In this document: positions 59,880 to 64,000 of the stretch, one piece after another | Layout of the letters: each line of letters starts with the position of its first letter | Position numbering within the stretch: position 1 is the stretch's first letter | Source: Cantharellus purpuraceus | Taxonomy: Eukaryota; Basidiomycota; Agaricomycetes; Cantharellales; Hydnaceae | Length of the DNA stretch: 64,000 bases | NCBI GenBank assembly: GCA_025174535.1 | Contig: JALBUN010000002.1 | Span: 310,001-374,000 of the forward strand | Direction: 5' to 3' | Program-made: the position numbers and the translations under genes | Notes under the pieces: generated by a model | What the model saw: the letters and a program-made list of their open reading frames with translations, nothing else | The model's database searches: none | Told to the model about the DNA's origin: nothing

Positions 59880-61554
59880 AGGTTTGTCTGGATAAGCAGA
59901 GTGAAAATCAGAGACAGATTCAGATGTGTGATCGAGTTTGGATGCAGAGATCCATGAGGACTCTTCATTGGTGCCTTCATATCCAGTCCATTTGACTAGG
60001 TACTGGAGCTTGCACTTGTATCAATGATCAATCTTCGAGTCCAGGATCTCAGATATCTCATATTCATTATCTCTTTCGATGAGGTGGAGGTTGCATGCGA
60101 CCAGAGATCTCGTTTGTAGTAGCAGGTTCAAGCATTGATATATGGAAGACCGGGTGAACTGCTCAGAAGTGGTCAGGGAGGTGGAGGGTGAAGGACCTGC
60201 TGCCTGTGCGAGCAATGACCTCATAAGGACCTAAGTATTTCTTGGAGAGTTTCTTTGATGGACAGGTGGTCCAGAAGTGTTTGGCCTTAACAAATACTTT
60301 GTCTCTGAGTTGCAGGTCTGGAGCCGGAATGCAGCATTGGTCCACAGAGACTTGGTATTGTTTCTGAGCATTGGAGATGGTTTCTTGGAGATGTTGGTGT
60401 AGTTGATTGAGGTCAGTTATGAATTGGTGGGCTTTGGTGGAGGTGAGTTCCTTCTTGGGGTGGACAGAGATGTTCAGATGGTAGCCTTTATTAGCAAAGA
60501 ACAGAGAGATGCCGGTAGTTGCATTTGGAGTGTTGTTGTAGGCAAACTCTGTGATTGGAAGTAGATCAGCCCAGTTGTCTTGTTGATAGTTACAATAGAC
60601 TCAGAGATATTGTTCCAGGGACTGATTCATTCATTCTGTTTGTCTGTCTCCTTCAGGATGGTATCCAGAGGTGAAATGAAGCTTCATGTTGAGAGCCTTT
60701 CCTAATGTGCAGAAGAAGGAGGACATGAACTCTGAGCCCCGATTGGACGTGACATGCAATGGGACTCCATGTTTAGAGAATACGTGGAGAACAAACAACT
60801 TAGCTAGTGAGGTGGAGGTGATGGTGTCATGTGTCAGAATGAATAGTGACTGTTTAGTGAACCTGTCAACAATCATGAGTATGGTGTCATATCTGAGCGA
60901 TGGGGGGAGTTTCTCTATGAAATCCATGGAGATGGAGTTCCATGGTTGCTCTGGGACCAGAAGTTGTTTCAGTGTTCCATAGGGTTTGTGCCTTTGCGAT
61001 TTTGAGCGCATACACATGGTGCAAGAGTTACAGTAGTGTTGAATGTATTCTCACATTTTTGGCCATATGTAGTCTTGTTGGATTAACCCTTGTGTGTGAT
61101 TTTGCCCAAAATGGAGATCAGGTGATCATGGTAATACTGCAAAACTTGGAGTCAGAGTCCATTGGCATTGGGGACATATATCCGGTTGTTGTGTCAGAGG
61201 TGTCCTTTGGGGTCAAGTGACCATTTCAGATCGGAAGGGTTGTCCAAGTGTTTAACTGCAACAGGATCGGATCGGAGAGATGAGCAGATGTTGGAGCAGA
61301 GTTGGTTGATATCCATAATGGTAACAGCTTGAAGGGTGGGAGTCATGAGGGTGGATGCCTGTAGGGATGATGCCAGCTGCTTGTTAGTGAACACAGGACA
61401 AAAGTTGTGTGGGTTTACAGTGGCATAGTTGCTACTCCCCTCTTTAGGGTAGACGTCCCAGTGTCTAGTTAAAGCATCCGGCCTCCAAGTCGACCAGGAC
61501 AGAAATGGATAACAAGGTTGAACTGAGACAGGTATTCAGACCATCAGACTTGTC
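59880..61554 (-). pseudogene. Decayed Gypsy pol fragment: RNase H end, integrase, chromodomain
   Basis: Read on the minus strand, the fragment begins with the end of RNase H near 61540 (EYLSQFNLVIHF), passes through the integrase core (NSISMDFIEKLPPSL, IVDRFTKQS, YHPEGDRQTE) and its C-terminal domain (LRDKVFVKAKHFWTT, KKYLGPYEVIA). It ends in a chromodomain (YEISEILDSKIDH, LQYLVKWTGYEG) near 59890. In-frame stops and frame changes break it. Several stops are TGA where the family has Arg, and the second catalytic Asp is replaced by Asn (VTSNRGSEF). Its upstream part is cut off by the LTR at 61555, so a younger element inserted into it. Confidence 0.85.
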
Positions 61555-61914
61555 TGTGAGGGCAACGCTGATGACGAGGCCACAACGACAAGATACTCAA
61601 TAAGTGAGAGCCGATAAGAAATAATGCCAGCTGGTACAGCGGATATCCTCAGTCTATACAGCTGTTTCTGATAAATACATGGGACTTACCTGGTACAGCG
61701 GATATCCTCAGAGATCAAGCTGAGGGGATCACACTGCACCAAGGCGAGTCTTTATACTAAATGATGGAGACGGATAGGAGAACCAAGATAGGGGAGGAAA
61801 GATAGGGAAGTGATAGGGGCAATGAAATAGGGAGGCGCACCCTGACAGGCTGCGCTGATAGGGGTGTCAAGAGAAAATACTAAAAATAGAATATGACTTA
61901 TTTGAACCCTGACA
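61555..61914 (-). mobile_element. 3' LTR of the Gypsy element at the right edge
   Basis: On the minus strand this runs from TGTCAGGG at 61914 to CCCTCACA at 61555, directly after a purine tract, as expected for a 3' LTR. It is 360 bp against 303 bp for the plus-oriented copy. The difference is a 59-bp insertion bounded by two copies of a 22-bp sequence (61631-61652 and 61690-61711). Confidence 0.88.
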
Positions 61915-61928
61915 TCACCTCCCTCTTA
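61915..61928 (-). other. Polypurine tract
   Basis: On the minus strand AAGAGGGAGGTGA lies directly before the LTR start. This is the usual primer site for plus-strand DNA synthesis and fixes the LTR boundary and orientation. Confidence 0.75.
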
Positions 61929-61967
61929 ATGCATGTCGTCTCGATATGCACTATCGTCCCATCCATC

Positions 61968-62405
61968 TCAAGAGAGACACACCCTGAAGCACTCTGCAAG
62001 GTCCCTTCTCACTCTCTGCCAAAGTAGAGCCCATGACGAGTGTTGATGGTGACTCTTCTCTGCCTTGGGGTAAAGTGGGATGGTGAACTCTCCAGGGGAT
62101 ATGGGATTGTTAGTGCTGAAAACTGCCCCAAGTATCATCTCCCCTCCCTCATAGGTGACTTTACCGGCGAGCCCTTGGAAGGCATATGGTATGTCATAGT
62201 TGCCGATGAATAGAGGGTCCCCGATGTAGTATGTCTGGCGTCTGGATGGATTACGATGCCAGAAGGGGAAATGAACTTGTGGAGGTGGAGATGGGAGGTT
62301 ATAATCCTCTACAGCACGTGCAGTATCCCTTGAGTCAACTGACCAAGTGATTGAGGGGTAGGAACGGAGTGGGCGTAGAGGGGTGGATTCAGACTGGTAA
62401 GGCAT
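61968..62405 (-). CDS. Extra ORF between Gypsy pol and 3' LTR
   Basis: This is a 145-aa frame from an ATG at 62405 (MPYQSESTPLRPLRSYPS) to a stop at 61968, 107 bp after pol. It is not a usual Gypsy domain: no retroviral motif, no transmembrane helix, no signal peptide. The middle looks folded (YYIGDPLFIGNYDIPYAF, GLAGKVTYEGGEMILGAVF) and the end is basic (ALLWQRVRRDLAECFRV). It lies in the position where retroviruses carry env, but nothing in it resembles an envelope protein. It is open and uninterrupted beside an intact pol, so it may be a real accessory gene of this element. Confidence 0.55.
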   Translation of the reverse strand: MPYQSESTPLRPLRSYPSITWSVDSRDTARAVEDYNLPSPPPQVHFPFWHRNPSRRQTYYIGDPLFIGNYDIPYAFQGLAGKVTYEGGEMILGAVFSTNNPISPGEFTIPLYPKAEKSHHQHSSWALLWQRVRRDLAECFRVCLS

Positions 62406-62511
62406 GGTGGGTTGGGTAGTGATCGATGATGGTTTTACTGAGGAAGGGGAAGTGGATTCACTGGCTTATATACAGTTAGTGGAATTTCGGCATGGATGAA
62501 TTTGGTGAGCG

Positions 62512-64000
62512 CTAAGCTTCATTGTGCCTATTCTGCGGCTCTGAAATGTGTCCAGTACCACGTGTTGGGTTCCTGCCAGCTGTCCAATCAAAGAGGACCT
62601 GTTTGGGAGGTTCTGTGAAGTTCTCAAAGCGTCTGAAGGGAAGAGCCGCATAGGTGGCTGCCGAAATACGCCTTGGGGCTTCAGGATTTTCCTGATGGAA
62701 GTCTGCAATGCGCCTTCTAGCCCCACTGGCATCCTTAGCTGGGATCCAGAGGTCGTCAGCAGCTCCATAGCCCTTCCAACGCACCAGGTATTCCAGTCTT
62801 CCTCGGAAAACTCTGCTGTCAAGGATCTTCTCAACTTCGTATTCCTGTACTCCATCTCGAATGACTGGAGGTGGTGGAGGAGATGACTGGCGTTCAGGGA
62901 TGGGATCCTTTTCATAAGGGCGGAGTAAGACAACAGAGAACACTGGATGAGTGCGGCCAAAGATTTGGGGAAGTCGTAGGCCATAGGCATTTCGTGAGAC
63001 CACCTTATTAATCACATACGGTCCTAACCATTTGTGATCAAGTTTCTTGGTTGGACGGGTGGTGGTGATATTTTGTGCATTGAGCCAGACCTTGTCACCA
63101 AGTTTGTATACTGGGGCTGCTTGCCGATGGGCATCATAGAATCGTGCCATATCATCTGCTGCCTTTTCCAGGGCAGAGCGAGCCTCAGTGGTGGCTGTCT
63201 CCATACGCTCAGTGAATTCTTCCAGTGCTTCAAGTCGTGTCTCTCGGATTGGCTCTAGCCCAAGCCTTGGGTGTTGGCCTGTATCAAGCATGAAGGGGGT
63301 TGATTGCGTGGAGGAGTGGATGCGGTTGTTGTATGTGAATTCTGCAAGAGGAACCCACTCAATCCAGTCATCCTGGCGCTGATTGACTAAAAGCCTCAAG
63401 TATTGTTCAATTTCTTGATTTACCCTTTCCGTCTGACCATCGGTTTGTGGATGATATGCTGTGGATGCTGCAACCTTGATCCCCAAAAGCTTATTGAGCT
63501 CGCGCATAAATTGAGAGACAAACTGGGTGCCACGGTCACTGATGATCTCCTCAGGAAGGCCATGGTGTTTCCACACATGGTCTCGGAAAAGTCGTGCAAC
63601 TCCTATGGAGTTGATGTCAGAGGTGGTAGGGATAACATGTGCTCGTTTGGAAAGACGGTCCACAACAACAAGGAGTGCATCATAGCCATGGCTGATGGGT
63701 AGTTCTACAATAAGGTCAACAGATATCACTTGCCACCTCCGATCTGGGACACGATTAGGCAGGAGTTTACCCATAGGAGGAGCAGGGAAAGTTTTTGTCC
63801 GATTGCAGAGGTCACATCCCTTGACATATTTGGCAATGTATCGTCCAAATCCAGGCCACCAGTAGCTGCGGGATACAAGTTCTGTTGTTCTCCAGCGACC
63901 AGGGTGACCTGTAATGTGAGTATCGTGGTGTGCCCTTACAATGTCATGGCGCAATTTTGGGTCAAGAGGGACATATACCTTGCCACGATAGAGGACAAGT
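62512..64000 (-). mobile_element. Gypsy (Ty3-like) chromovirus pol, 3' part, runs off window
   Basis: The minus-strand frame is open from the right edge to a stop at 62512, at least 496 codons; the Met-like codon at 63954 is internal (TTG). The integrase zinc-binding region has HHDTHITGHPGRW and GCDLCNRTK (H-H-C-C). The catalytic core has VDLIVELP, ISDRGTQFV and YHPQTDGQTERVNQEIEQ, the complete D-D-E set. The C-terminal part has GDKVWLNAQNI and KWLGPYVI, then a chromodomain (YEVEKILDSRVF, LEYLVRWKGYGAADDLWIP), which in chromoviruses guides insertion to chromatin. No stops or frameshifts are seen, so it is probably young. RT, protease, gag and the 5' LTR lie beyond the window. Confidence 0.93.

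Noticed and set aside
62548..63702. Plus-strand ORFs opposite the Gypsy pol
   Set aside because: They mirror the intact minus-strand integrase frame and carry no independent motifs.
57000..64000. Search for CRISPR arrays, phage genes or bacterial operons
   Set aside because: The window is clearly eukaryotic; repeats here are LTRs and degenerate retrotransposon pieces, with no spacer-repeat structure.

Overview
The window is nuclear DNA from a filamentous basidiomycete, most likely an Agaricomycete. Genes are close together on both strands and most are cut by many introns of about 48-60 nt with GT(A/G)NGT donors and short AG acceptors. The protein families are fungal throughout: antizyme, CORVET and COG subunits, a Cps1-type family 2 glycosyltransferase, a secreted DUF3455 protein, and a chromodomain Gypsy retrotransposon. 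Gene models were built by hand by joining reading frames across introns. Where every exon phase closed, exact exon coordinates are given.

Layout: 0-5 kb holds a secreted DUF3455 protein, a paraoxonase-like protein and ornithine decarboxylase antizyme, all minus strand. 5-24.7 kb holds VPS8, an Ariadne RBR ubiquitin ligase, COG3 (minus), a small possible LAMTOR1-like protein (minus), a single-pass Ser/Pro-rich membrane protein, SmD3 and COG2. 25-41.5 kb holds an uncharacterised protein, ADE6 (minus), the SNARE USE1, a glycosyltransferase (minus), lysyl-tRNA synthetase, RRP43 and threonine deaminase (all minus). 43-57 kb holds a PHD-finger protein of Cti6 type, DNA polymerase kappa, an RraA-family protein (minus), a polytopic membrane protein, a mitochondrial presequence/TM-hairpin protein (minus), TIM17 (minus) and a CDCA7-like zinc-finger protein. 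57-64 kb is transposon-derived: a decayed Gypsy pol fragment, two LTRs of one family in opposite orientation, and the 3' part of an intact-looking Gypsy element that runs off the right edge.

Most genes are housekeeping and there is no operon-like system. A notable share act in membrane traffic (VPS8, COG3, COG2, USE1, perhaps LAMTOR1). The most interesting points are the antizyme gene, whose protein can only be read by a +1 frameshift at TTT-TGA-C; a lysyl-tRNA synthetase with two in-frame starts that would make mitochondrial and cytosolic forms; two GC-AG introns; a CDCA7-like protein beside a Gypsy relic whose inactivating changes look CpG-directed, including the loss of an integrase catalytic Asp; an extra ORF between the Gypsy chromodomain and its 3' LTR; and a tandem array of heat-shock-element-like motifs upstream of a TATA box in the repeat region.
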